The notes beneath the pieces are model-generated. The model was not told where the DNA came from. It saw only the letters and a list, made by a program, of their open reading frames with translations, and made no database searches. From Flavobacterium ovatum (GTDB taxonomy: Bacteria > Bacteroidota > Bacteroidia > Flavobacteriales > Flavobacteriaceae), in NCBI RefSeq assembly GCF_040703125.1, contig NZ_CP160035.1, forward strand, positions 3,768,001-3,832,000: 64,000 nucleotides of DNA, in the 5' to 3' direction. The stretch's first letter is position 1, and the number at the start of each line of letters is the position of its first letter. This document shows, piece by piece, positions 54,455 to 63,311 of the stretch. Both the position numbers and the translations under genes were made by a program.

Positions 54455-54462
54455 CAAATCTA
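54455..54462 (-). promoter_or_regulatory. -7 box of the GH2-S1_19 operon
   Basis: TAGATTTG on the minus strand is a full TAnnTTTG match, 37 bases upstream of the GH2 start. In the duplicated copy near 56823 the last base has changed (TAGATTTA). Confidence 0.5.
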
Positions 54463-54752
54463 ATAGATTGACTAATTGATTATTCGAACATATGTTTTTT
54501 ATACTAACATAAATGGGCAAAGTGGCCAAAACCAAGCTGTTTTCAATAAAAACAAGCAGTACTATTTAATGTTTGTAATATAATTAAACTACGTATAAGT
54601 ACCTACTACAATATAATGCCGTAGTTTGAAAATACATAAAAACATCTAATAAATTGATTCTAGTCTATTAACTTGAATAGACATATATATGACATTACGC
54701 CATTTAAATTTTCGACCTACTTATTCCATTCAGCCAACTACAATAAAAAAAA

Positions 54753-54792
54753 CTAATCTTCAAATAAATACAGTGATCTAAATGAAGATTAG
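54753..54792 (-). terminator. Terminator of the GH43-like gene
   Basis: Arms CTAATCTTCA and TGAAGATTAG enclose a 20-base loop; a long T-run follows on the minus strand. It lies 60 bases past the stop at 54852. Confidence 0.75.
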
Positions 54793-54851
54793 CCTTTAAA
54801 CTATTCCTAAAAAAAATAGTAATTATTTTCTACTGAAAAATATATTTGAAC

Positions 54852-56540
54852 TTATCGGATAACTATATTCCCTTCCAGTACAGAAGAATTTTGTCCTTCT
54901 TGTACAATAGTAACTCTTACTCTAGCTGTTTCTTCGCGCTCACAGAATTTCTTCGCATTAAATACAAGCCTAGTTTTTGCAAATGGAGCTAACGCTGGAA
55001 CGACATCTTTTGCCAATTCGTTCCATTTTCCATTTTGATAAAATTCTATTTTAATTTTTGAAGTAATTGATAAAACTTGCCCAAAATTTTGTACTTCCAT
55101 TTCTATTTTTAAGGCATTTTTACTTATTACATTCAAAACAGGATATTTTGCAGAAAGTGCTTGCATATTGTAATCCAACCAAGGTAGTCGAGCATATCCA
55201 AAAAGCAATTTCCCTTTTTTTGTTTTCCCTAATAATTTTGCGGCAAAATCAGCATCAGTAAGTCCATTTCCTTTAGTACTAAAGGTGATCATTAAATCTT
55301 TACCTGATTTTTCGGTTTTTTCAACCTTACTACCTCTTCCATAATTCACTTCATCTGATCCTCCAAAAATCAACGACTTCAAGTCAATGTCTTTGTGAGG
55401 ATTAAAATTATCCTCAGCTTGCACTAAAACTTCTATGTTTTGTGTAGCAGGTCCTATCTTATCTTTATTCAAAATTGTCAGTAATCGACCAACAGTGACT
55501 GGAATTCCAATATTTTTCGAACTATGATTATCGTTGCCTTTATCTTCTTTCTTAATCGTATCGGCAACAGCAAAGTTAACTTGATAGGCACGACCGTATT
55601 TGTCTTGTAATACTTTCATTCGTTCAAATTTGTACCAACCTTCTACTTTTCCATTTTCATATTTGGCAATTCCTGGCATATAAGCTTCACCGGTATCCTC
55701 TTTCCAGTTAATTCCGTCTTTGGATCGCAAATAATAAGCAATACGTCCTAACCAGTCGTTTACTACCATATGATATTGGATATTGGTTCTCCAAACTACT
55801 GGGTCCTCATAATTTCCTGGATAGGGTGGATAAACACTCTTTTCGCTAACTTGTTGATAAGGTGGTAAACCCGTTTGGCTAAACCAAGTCTCTCCACCTC
55901 TACCAACCATCAAATAAGAACCATCTTCTCGTTGAGCATAAGTAAGATTGGTAATATGATCAAAAACAGGACGTTCCCGTTGATCATAAGTTAATATATT
56001 GTATTGCCATGGACCATTTATGGATGGAGCCAAATAATATCCACCATTTACAGATATAAAGTACCGACCATCTTTTAGTTCATGAATTTCAGGATTATGT
56101 CCTTTTCCAATCACATCTGAGACTTTGAATGGACCAAGGGAATTTTCTGAAATTGCATGTACAACTTCTGAATTTGGCCACTCCATATGTCCTTTAGCAG
56201 AATCTTCTCTCCAGCGGCATAAAAACTGATGGTATTTTCCATCAGTATCTTTTATAATATTACCACCCCAATACGACCAAGTAGCATCTTCAATACCGTT
56301 ATCAATATATCTAGGTTTTACAGCTTTTGTACCCCAAGTAGTTGAAGTTAATTTTCCATTTGCTGGCATAGGTAAAAATAGATCCATAAACCGGCCACCA
56401 AAAACCAAACCTTTCCAATGTTCTGGCTTAGATCGCTCTACATCTTGAGCAATCATTGACAAATTAGAAAGAAAAACAATAAAAAATAAAAGTAATATTA
56501 ATTGTTGTTTTTGTAAAATTGACTGTCTTTTATAGTTCAT
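54852..56540 (-). CDS. Secreted five-bladed propeller protein, GH43/GH117-like
   Basis: The 562-residue protein has a signal peptide or signal anchor (LILLLFFIVFLSNLSMIAQ) after a basic start. Residues about 40-360 form a beta-propeller with blade-type text: WSYWGGNIIKDTDGKYHQFL, KGHNPEIHELKDGRYFISV, YEDPVVWRTNIQYHMV and IAYYLRSKDGINW. These are characteristic of the GH43/GH32/GH117 superfamily. A C-terminal beta-sandwich (about 380-562) contains DADFAAKLLGKTKKGKLLFG. I cannot assign a family; an exo-acting glycosidase on the same glycan is the natural guess. It has its own terminator and probably its own promoter. Confidence 0.7.
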   Translation of the reverse strand: MNYKRQSILQKQQLILLLFFIVFLSNLSMIAQDVERSKPEHWKGLVFGGRFMDLFLPMPANGKLTSTTWGTKAVKPRYIDNGIEDATWSYWGGNIIKDTDGKYHQFLCRWREDSAKGHMEWPNSEVVHAISENSLGPFKVSDVIGKGHNPEIHELKDGRYFISVNGGYYLAPSINGPWQYNILTYDQRERPVFDHITNLTYAQREDGSYLMVGRGGETWFSQTGLPPYQQVSEKSVYPPYPGNYEDPVVWRTNIQYHMVVNDWLGRIAYYLRSKDGINWKEDTGEAYMPGIAKYENGKVEGWYKFERMKVLQDKYGRAYQVNFAVADTIKKEDKGNDNHSSKNIGIPVTVGRLLTILNKDKIGPATQNIEVLVQAEDNFNPHKDIDLKSLIFGGSDEVNYGRGSKVEKTEKSGKDLMITFSTKGNGLTDADFAAKLLGKTKKGKLLFGYARLPWLDYNMQALSAKYPVLNVISKNALKIEMEVQNFGQVLSITSKIKIEFYQNGKWNELAKDVVPALAPFAKTRLVFNAKKFCEREETARVRVTIVQEGQNSSVLEGNIVIR

Positions 56541-56647
56541 TGTACTGTTTTTTTTATTATTTGCCTAAAAATACTTGTTGTTTATGTTTTTTTAAATCTC
56601 ATCTGTTTTATTTATATAAGGCCTTTCTTTTAATAAAACGTCACTAA

Positions 56648-56782
56648 TCATAAAATAAATAAATTAACTTCCGCATTAAAAAATTTCCATGAATCATTAA
56701 AGTTGATTTCCTGTGCTTGTAGTTTGGTCAAGCCACAACAAATAATTATCATAAGGCAGACCGTTAAAAATAGTTTCTTCAT
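56648..56782 (-). pseudogene. Truncated duplicate of the GH2 N-terminus (44 aa)
   Basis: ATG at 56782 opens a 44-residue frame ending TGA at 56648-56650. Residues 1-38 match the start of the GH2 at 54417 nearly one for one (MKKLFLTVCLMIIICCGLTK against MKKLFLAVCFMTVVCCGLTK; then AQEINFNDSWKFFNAE in both), then the match ends and six unrelated residues follow. The homology also extends upstream to about 56885, covering the promoter (AACATATGTTTTT block). This is a broken paralogue or partial duplication, probably cut by the nearby IS. Confidence 0.85.
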
Positions 56783-57039
56783 CTTGAATTCCTTCAAATT
56801 ATAGGTTGAATAATAATTTATAAATCTAAACGCTTACCTTAGTTTTAATTCTAACATATGTTTTTAATACTAAAACAAATGTGTAATCCTTGCGAATACT
56901 TTGTTTTTGGAGCAAAATTAATCCCAATAAGGGACTGCTTTATAGAACATTCAATTTAAACATCTTATTAATAATTATTTTGACTATTAATTACAGTGCA
57001 ATCATTATAAGTTAATAAACATTTATATTATCGCTTAAA

Positions 57040-57610
57040 TCACCATAAAATTGTAGCATCCTTTTTTAAATTAAAGTTACATACACTTTCTCCATTTTTT
57101 AAAATTTCTAAAATTGAATCTAAGGCTAGACAATTTAATACATCATATAAAACCGAAGACCTACCCAGAACAACACTTCTTTTTGTGTTATTTTTGGACT
57201 CTCCATTTTTTTTTAAAAATCTTCTGTATAGGGTAAGGTAACTTTTGACCCATCTACAGCAAGTAATCTAAATCCTTTAAATGATTTAATTGGGGTATTA
57301 TTCTCAATATAAGTATTCTCTACAGTGACTTCCGATAAGTGGTTAAAAACTTCTGGATTAATTTTCATTCTTTATGGTACAAAAGCACTTTTTGGAATCT
57401 GTTTTGGAATTTAAAAATTCAACAAAATTGTCAATTTCTATAACCAACTTTTCTTAACCAAATTGAACATAAAAAGCAACATTTGACCAAATGGTTGTTT
57501 GCCTTTTCGGGTAAAATCTGTTTCATTATTTCTGTATCTCAAAATTATTTCTTTACTAAAATGACTTCTTTCAATTTCTCCATTACAAAAAGAGAGTTTT
57601 TTCTTGTTAC
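57040..57610 (-). mobile_element. Degenerate IS4-family transposase
   Basis: Reading the minus strand through several frameshifts gives FSKEIILRYRNNETDFTRKG, KQPFGQMLLFMFNLVKKSWL, then EIDNFVEFLNSKTDSKK, then NPEVFNHLSEVTVENTYI, then SFKGFRLLAVDGSKVTLPY, then SSVLYDVLNCLALDSILEIL. The LLAVDGSK element is the first DDE Asp motif of IS4 transposases. Stops at the frame changes show that it is dead. No terminal inverted repeats were identified. Confidence 0.75.
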
Positions 57611-58018
57611 TGGCACGCGGTGTATTTACCTATAAACAGATGGAAATCACCACTTACACACAAGTTTTATCCGAATTAAATTACTCATTTTAAACACATT
57701 AAAACCTTACATTAATGACATTACGCAGGAACTAGCAGGGAAATTAATAGGGAGGAAATATAAATAACCGCGTTGCAAACGCTACGCTTTTTGGTTATAA
57801 TTTAAGTAGGTACTCGACGCAGTCACACACCAGATTTGAGGATAAACGAGTACTAGTTGAGACCCCAATTTTTTGGCTGAACATGAACATTATTGAGAAA
57901 CGGTAATTCCTCTAAAGCCTTGTATATTGAGTAACTGCGGTTAGCAGTTCGGTTGTTTGTAATTTATGTCTATTCCAATTTTCGATTTAGTTCGGTTATA
58001 CACTTCTTTTTTTATTCA

Positions 58019-58546
58019 TCATTCGGTTTCAATGTTTTGTATTATATACTTTGGAAGTGATAATTCATTTTTAATCTTTTCAGTCCATTTATCATATGTG
58101 TCAAAATAAGTGCTATTTAGAATATTATTAAAAAAAAGGAAATTGTCAAAGTATTTAAGTTCTACTACAAGCTTTGGTTCAAGTTTTATTTTATTTAAAG
58201 CAGTATTATTGATTTTAGTTATTTGACCATTTAATATTTCGTCGATACTTAATTTAACGTCTTTATATTCTCTAAAATAAATAATAATTTTCCGAAGTTT
58301 AAGAGTTTCAAATGATGCCATTGCACAAGAACTTTTAAAGTCTGATGGTGGTGATGAAATTAAAGCATATGATTGAATTTCATATGGTAATTTGTCTAAA
58401 ACATTTTTCAAAGATTTATCTTTATATTTCTTAAGCTTTACAATAAATTCACTTTTCAGATTAGCTAATGTATCTGATTTAATTTGAGAATTCATTTTTA
58501 AATAAATTATTAAAAATAGAATGAGAATTATATATGATTTATTCAT
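58019..58546 (-). CDS. Hypothetical secreted protein
   Basis: The 175-residue protein has an N-terminal hydrophobic segment (YIILILFLIIYLKM, about 5-18), so it is exported or anchored. The rest is Lys-rich, with PYEIQSYALISSPPSD, KLRKIIIYFREYKDVKLS and ELKYFDNFLFFNNIL. I recognise no family. A TATATTTG box (58609-58616, minus) lies 63 bases upstream of the start, supporting expression. It is isolated between the decayed region and the thioredoxin-domain gene and lower in GC than its neighbours. Confidence 0.65.
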   Translation of the reverse strand: MNKSYIILILFLIIYLKMNSQIKSDTLANLKSEFIVKLKKYKDKSLKNVLDKLPYEIQSYALISSPPSDFKSSCAMASFETLKLRKIIIYFREYKDVKLSIDEILNGQITKINNTALNKIKLEPKLVVELKYFDNFLFFNNILNSTYFDTYDKWTEKIKNELSLPKYIIQNIETE

Positions 58547-58608
58547 TTTAATTGTTTTTAGAAACTTTTAAAATTCCTCTCCGGCGCGTGCAACTGACCG
58601 TCAACTAC

Positions 58609-58616
58609 CAAATATA
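58609..58616 (-). promoter_or_regulatory. -7 box for the hypothetical secreted protein
   Basis: TATATTTG on the minus strand matches TAnnTTTG 63 bases upstream of ATG 58546. Confidence 0.4.
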
Positions 58617-58714
58617 AGCAAGTTTATGCATTTTTAGAAAATAAAAAAAACAATTACCGCTGTTATTTCTGTCTTTTCTAAATATCTTTTATACCCAAAA
58701 AACGTCCTTATGTA

Positions 58715-58875
58715 GCTGCGTTAGGGATAGTCCCGAAGCGTCGGGGGAAAGCCCGAAAACTAGTGTAGCGGTAGCGGAACTAATTGAGGACTTGCAACGG
58801 ATAGACCGCCACCAAAAAATAAGGCTATGCGCAAACGGCATTACCCTTATTTTTTTGGTGGAACGCCCAAATTAA
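58715..58875. repeat. Flavobacterial-type intergenic repeat (copy C)
   Basis: It starts GCGTTAGGGATAGTCCCGAAG, continues GGAAAGCCCG and GTAGCGGTAGCGGAAC, and ends in a long stem (CCACCAAAAAATAAGG against CCTTATTTTTTTGGTGG). It shares order and wording with copy B at 43977. GCGTTAGGGATAG occurs again at 61120-61132. Confidence 0.65.
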
Positions 58876-58993
58876 AAGCGTTCTAATAGACCTTAAAATA
58901 CTATTTTTGAGTTCAAAAACAGTTTTGCATTTCTATACATATAAAACTCTTTTTTTATACCTTTCCTTTTTTTAATATTGAAAATCAGACCAA

Positions 58994-61105
58994 ATGTTTC
59001 CTAAAAAATATTTCTTCCTTTTATTGTGTTTTAGCGTATCGTTTATAGGTTGCAAACAACTGTCCAAAGATGGCGATTTCAAATACACCAACGATTTAAT
59101 TCACGAAACGAGTCCGTACTTGTTGCAACACGCGCACAATCCTGTGAATTGGCGTGCCTGGAATCCTGAAACCTTGGCTTTGGCAAAAAAGGAAAACAAA
59201 TTGATAATCATCTCGATTGGGTATTCGGCTTGTCACTGGTGTCACGTGATGGAGGAAGAGAGTTTTGAAAATGAAGCCGTTGCCAAAATTATGAATGACC
59301 ATTTTATTTGCATCAAAGTCGATCGTGAAGAACGTCCTGATATTGATCAAATCTACATGAATGCGGTTCAATTAATGACAGGAAGCGGCGGATGGCCTTT
59401 GAATTGCATTGCTCTGCCTGATGGAAGACCTATTTTTGGTGGCACCTATTTCCCGAAAGACGATTGGATAAAAGTCCTGACCAAGGTTTCGGACTTCTAT
59501 AAAAATGACCCTGAAAAAGCCGCTGAATATGCGGATAAATTAACCCAAGGCATCAAAGAATCGGAGCAAATTATTTTCAATCCTTCCAAAGAAGCGTTTA
59601 GTGCTACCGAACTTACTACTGCTCTAAAAAATTGGCAAAAAAATATTGATATTACCAATGGTGGATTGGTGGGTGACCAAAAATTTCCGATGCCCAAAGC
59701 GATGCATTTCTTGTTGCGTTATGGTTTCCAGAAGAAAGACGCACAATGGCAAAAACAACTGACTACTACTCTTAACGCCATGACCAACGGTGGATTGTAC
59801 GACCAAATAGGTGGCGGTTTTTCGCGCTATACGGTAGATTCCAAATGGCATATTCCGCATTTTGAGAAAATGTTGTATGATAATGCACAATTGGTAACTT
59901 TGTATGCCGATGCGTATTTGGCAACCAAAAACCCTAGTTACAAACAAACGATTGAAGAAACCTTGACCTTTGTAGAACGAGAATTAATGGCCGAAAATGG
60001 TGCTTTTTACTCTTCGCTAGATGCGGATAGCAAGGACAGCAAAAACAAACTCGAAGAAGGTGCGTTTTATGCTTGGACAATCGCTGAATTGAAATCAGAA
60101 CTGAAATCGGATTTTGACTTATTCAAAGACTATTACAACATAAACAGCACTGGATTGTGGGAAAAAGATAAATACGTTCTTGTGAAAACCCAAACTGATG
60201 AAGCGTTTACTAAGTCGCAAAAGATTGCTTTGGGAGCTTTACAATTCAAAATCAAAGATTGGAAAAAAACATTGCTAAAGGCAAGAAGCAAAAGAAGCCG
60301 TCCGCATCTGGATGACAAAACCTTAACGTCATGGAATGCCTTGATGATTAAGGGGTATGTGCAAGCGTACAAAGCCTTGAAAAACCCGCATTACTTGGAA
60401 ATGGCGCTAAAAAATGCCGAATTTATCCGCACGACTCAGCTCCAGAAAGACGGTAATTTGTATCACAATTACAAAGATGGAAAAAGTTCTATCACTGGAT
60501 TCGCTGAAGATTATGCTGCTGTAATTGATGCTTACATCGCTTTGTACCAGGTTTCGCTGGATGAAAAATGGCTGAATCAAGCACATGATTTAATGCAATA
60601 CAGCATCGCTCATTTCTTTGACACAAAAACACATATGTTTTATTTTACGGCCAACGATAGCCCGAATATCATCACTCGAAAAATGGAAGTGAGCGACAAC
60701 GCTATTCCGAGTTCCAACTCAGTTTTGGCTGGTTCTTTGTTTCAGTTAGGGCATTATTTCTCTGATGCGAAATATAGTGGCATCGCGAAACAAATGCTGA
60801 ACAACGTCAAAAAAGAGGCTATCGCCTACCCGACTGCTTATTACAATTGGCTAGACTTGATGCTCAACTATACCGATAATTATTATGAAGTTGCTGTTGC
60901 TGGCCCAGCTGCCAAACAAAAAATGAATGCGCTTCAGAGTTATTATTTACCGAATGTATTGTATGCTGGCACGACCAAAGACAGTAAATTACCCCTGTTG
61001 GAAAGCCGATACATGCCTGATGAAACCTATATTTATGTTTGCGTAGAAGGTGCTTGTAAACTTCCTGAAACAGATGTGGTGAAGACGGTCGAAAAGTTGA
61101 AGTAA
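58994..61105 (+). CDS. Thioredoxin-domain DUF255 (YyaL/SPATA20-like) lipoprotein
   Basis: The 703-residue protein has a lipobox (SFIGC, Cys at about 20). Residues about 30-190 form the DUF255 thioredoxin-like domain: [35 protein letters not shown] with CHWC at about 80-83, [14 protein letters not shown] and GSGGWPLNC. The rest is an (alpha/alpha)6 barrel like N-acylglucosamine 2-epimerases, with [27 protein letters not shown], and [17 protein letters not shown]. The family is conserved from bacteria to mammals; its reaction is not established. It is on the opposite strand to its neighbours and probably not part of the polysaccharide locus. Confidence 0.9.
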   Translation: MFPKKYFFLLLCFSVSFIGCKQLSKDGDFKYTNDLIHETSPYLLQHAHNPVNWRAWNPETLALAKKENKLIIISIGYSACHWCHVMEEESFENEAVAKIMNDHFICIKVDREERPDIDQIYMNAVQLMTGSGGWPLNCIALPDGRPIFGGTYFPKDDWIKVLTKVSDFYKNDPEKAAEYADKLTQGIKESEQIIFNPSKEAFSATELTTALKNWQKNIDITNGGLVGDQKFPMPKAMHFLLRYGFQKKDAQWQKQLTTTLNAMTNGGLYDQIGGGFSRYTVDSKWHIPHFEKMLYDNAQLVTLYADAYLATKNPSYKQTIEETLTFVERELMAENGAFYSSLDADSKDSKNKLEEGAFYAWTIAELKSELKSDFDLFKDYYNINSTGLWEKDKYVLVKTQTDEAFTKSQKIALGALQFKIKDWKKTLLKARSKRSRPHLDDKTLTSWNALMIKGYVQAYKALKNPHYLEMALKNAEFIRTTQLQKDGNLYHNYKDGKSSITGFAEDYAAVIDAYIALYQVSLDEKWLNQAHDLMQYSIAHFFDTKTHMFYFTANDSPNIITRKMEVSDNAIPSSNSVLAGSLFQLGHYFSDAKYSGIAKQMLNNVKKEAIAYPTAYYNWLDLMLNYTDNYYEVAVAGPAAKQKMNALQSYYLPNVLYAGTTKDSKLPLLESRYMPDETYIYVCVEGACKLPETDVVKTVEKLK

Positions 61106-61833
61106 CGAACTCTATAATTGCGTTAGGGATAGCAGTCAATGTTATTAAATCAAGAACGAACTAAAAATTGATTTCAGATTTTAGAGTAACGATTCTCGAT
61201 TTCAGATTGGCGAGACGGCTAAAAAACAAGTGAAATTTTTATTTACTAACAACAAATCTGAAAAGCTTTATAAGTTCACTTTCGATCTAGTCAAATTCGT
61301 TAATCTTCATTTAAAAATCTCTTTATTTAATACTATTGTGCTTGAAATCAACATTATTAAGTAAGGAGATTCACTTTTTTATTTTCACGCAGATTGGGCA
61401 GATTGGGCAAATTTTCTTCTATTATTATCAGCTAAAATCTGCATGCTATTTTATTTTACAATCCTTTACTTAATAACATGGCGCTACCATTGATATCATA
61501 TTCCAAATAATTGAACTACCAATACTTAAAACACACCCCTAACCCCTCTCAAGAGGGGAATTAGAAGTACATACATTCAGCTAACGTTATTTTATATTAT
61601 ATTTTTTGTGAAAAAATTATATCTCGAAATTGAAATAGCACTATTTTACAAATAATGTTGATAGTGTATAATTTTACTTTTAATTCTTCCGTTTTGAAAT
61701 GCTTGCTATTCCCTTTAAGAAATTAAGACAATTTAGCCTTAATGTTTCTTAATATCTAAATGGTTTATTATTAAAAAGCATTGCCTTTTTGTTGGTAAAT
61801 TCAGAGACAGAATGGTGTATTTTACCACTACCT
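61106..61833. other. Intergenic stretch, no gene
   Basis: This 728-base gap separates convergent genes. I saw GCGTTAGGGATAG again at 61120-61132, a GATTGGGCA direct repeat at about 61391-61409, and a CCCCTCT/AGAGGGG hairpin at 61543-61558 inside a piece that looks like a common Bacteroidota intergenic repeat. Nothing coding was found. Confidence 0.6.
61543..61558. terminator. GC hairpin, possible terminator
   Basis: CCCCTCT-ca-AGAGGGG lies between convergent genes, about 275 bases past the SusD stop. The absence of a strong T-run makes it a weak terminator call; it may be a dispersed repeat. Confidence 0.35.
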
Positions 61834-63288
61834 CTAAGGATTCGGAACCATTAATTTGTTGGTGGATATTTCGCCACTTGGAATGGGCCAAATGTAGTTG
61901 CTGCTGCTCACCAAAACTAAGGGTGCAGTCCCAATGGCGCCTTTTTTGGCTGGGATGGTTTGTAGATTACGCTGCAGGTCCATCAAGCGCATGCCTTCGC
62001 CTAGGAACTCAATGCGTCTTTCGTTCCAGAGGGTGGCGATTAAAGCGGCTTGAGTGTCGATGGCGTTGGTTGGAAAAACGTAGCTAGGGTTGGAACGGTT
62101 GCGAACGGCTGTGAGGACATTGGCAGCGGTGGTCAAATCGTTGTTCTTGGCCTTGGCTTCGGCATAATTGAGCAACACCTCAGCATAGCGGATTACAGGT
62201 ACATAATCGCGAAAGGGCGCTGTTGAAATATTGAATTTCTTTAGTATTTTTTGGTTGGCGCTGTTGGTTGCAATTAGCGTCGCGCGAGCATCGGCTGTGG
62301 TGTTGAGCGCAGGATCTTTGGCGATACCGTCTGTAGCCAAAACAATGATAGGTTGCCCTACGTAATTAAAAGCCAAGGAACTTTGTGAAGCCGGAGTTTC
62401 AGTAGTACTATTGGCAAACGGAATCGAAAACAGTGCTTCATTGCCCGTGTAACTGCCTGTGAATATAACATTGAAACTGGACTCCAATTGATGTGTTATT
62501 GTTCCTGATGTGTACTGATAGGGTGCCGTGAGGGAAACGATTTTTTTTGCTTCATCTATCACCTTATCATACTTTTGTTGTACCAAATACACTCGAGTTT
62601 TTAGAGCAATGGCGGTGCTTTTTTTGGCTCTTGAAACGTTGAGTAAACTGCTGCTGTAGGAGTCAGGCAAATCGGTTTCGGCTTGGTCTAAATCGTCTAC
62701 AATTTGCTTGTAAATGACATCGATACTGGAACGTGCCAAATCGTTGTTTCCTGCTTCGGTTACAGGTGTTAATCGCAAGGGTACACCGAGTCCGTTTTTG
62801 TCTAGTGCGTAGGGTTTGGCATAGGTTTGCACCAAACTAAGGTAGCATAAGGCACGTACAAAGCGGGCTTCGGCACGGTAGTTTTTGGCTACTGCATCGG
62901 TCACTACGGTGGTGGTATTGAGCTTGTCTATCAATATATTGGACGCATTGATGGCGGTATAACAAACGGACCAAACGTTGTTTACAAAATCATTGGTAGA
63001 GCCCACGTTTTGATTCCACACTGCCGAACCTGCTGCTGCGTTTCCGTCGTTTTGTCCAAATTCATCTGCTCGTTGTTCGTTAAAAACAATGTAGCGGCCT
63101 CCGTAAAAGCTTTGATTTTGTAGCAATTTGTACAAATAATTGACTTGTGCTGCCATTTTTCCGGCGGTGCTGTAGGCATCATCTTCGGCAATACTGGTTT
63201 TGGGAGTGGTGTCCAATAAATCTTTTTCGCAGCTTGAAAAGCTAAAAAAGAGAAGAGCAACCATGGGAATAATTATATATTTTTTCAT
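61834..63288 (-). CDS. SusD/RagB-family outer-membrane glycan-binding lipoprotein
   Basis: The 484-residue protein has a lipobox (SFSSC, Cys at about 20) followed by EKDLLDTTPKTSIAEDDAY, the usual SusD opening. TPR-like helices are visible (AKNYRAEARFVRALCYLSLV, YKQIVDDLDQAETDLPDSY, VSRAKKSTAIALKTRVYL). The C-terminal RYAEVLLNYAEAKAKN and NERRIEFLGEGMRLMDLQR are hallmark SusD segments. It binds oligosaccharide at the cell surface and hands it to SusC. It is 23 bases downstream of SusC. Distance from the hydrolase blocks (5 kb, with an opposite-strand gene between) leaves open whether it serves the same glycan. Confidence 0.95.
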   Translation of the reverse strand: MKKYIIIPMVALLFFSFSSCEKDLLDTTPKTSIAEDDAYSTAGKMAAQVNYLYKLLQNQSFYGGRYIVFNEQRADEFGQNDGNAAAGSAVWNQNVGSTNDFVNNVWSVCYTAINASNILIDKLNTTTVVTDAVAKNYRAEARFVRALCYLSLVQTYAKPYALDKNGLGVPLRLTPVTEAGNNDLARSSIDVIYKQIVDDLDQAETDLPDSYSSSLLNVSRAKKSTAIALKTRVYLVQQKYDKVIDEAKKIVSLTAPYQYTSGTITHQLESSFNVIFTGSYTGNEALFSIPFANSTTETPASQSSLAFNYVGQPIIVLATDGIAKDPALNTTADARATLIATNSANQKILKKFNISTAPFRDYVPVIRYAEVLLNYAEAKAKNNDLTTAANVLTAVRNRSNPSYVFPTNAIDTQAALIATLWNERRIEFLGEGMRLMDLQRNLQTIPAKKGAIGTAPLVLVSSSNYIWPIPSGEISTNKLMVPNP

Positions 63289-63311
63289 TATTTTCTACTC
63301 TAAATTAAGAA

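Larger units (their letters stand above)
54418..54851. other. Intergenic stretch with GH2 promoter and upstream terminator
   Basis: This 434-base gap contains the GH2 -7 box (54455-54462), a GTCTATT/AATAGAC hairpin at 54663-54682, and the terminator of the upstream gene at 54753-54792. No gene was seen. Confidence 0.65.
56541..58018. other. 1.5-kb region of decayed genes
   Basis: No intact gene is present. It contains a duplicated GH2 promoter and N-terminus (56648-56885) and a frameshifted IS4-type transposase (about 57040-57610). From 57700 to 58018 I see nothing interpretable apart from short GC-richer pieces. Confidence 0.7.
58547..58993. other. Intergenic stretch with promoter and repeat copy C
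   Basis: This 447-base gap lies between divergent genes. It holds a minus-strand TATATTTG box (58609-58616) and a GC-richer repeat (58715-58875). No gene was seen. Confidence 0.6.

Noticed and set aside
58994..61105. DUF255 thioredoxin protein as a sugar epimerase of the carrageenan pathway
   Set aside because: The barrel resembles epimerases, but the family is broadly conserved outside glycan loci and the gene is isolated on the opposite strand.
61391..61409. GATTGGGCA direct repeat
   Set aside because: Two short copies only, with no structure or gene context; no claim possible.
61812..62087. 91-residue Trp/Cys-rich plus-strand frame
   Set aside because: It is antisense to the SusD C-terminus; the odd composition comes from reading that gene backwards.
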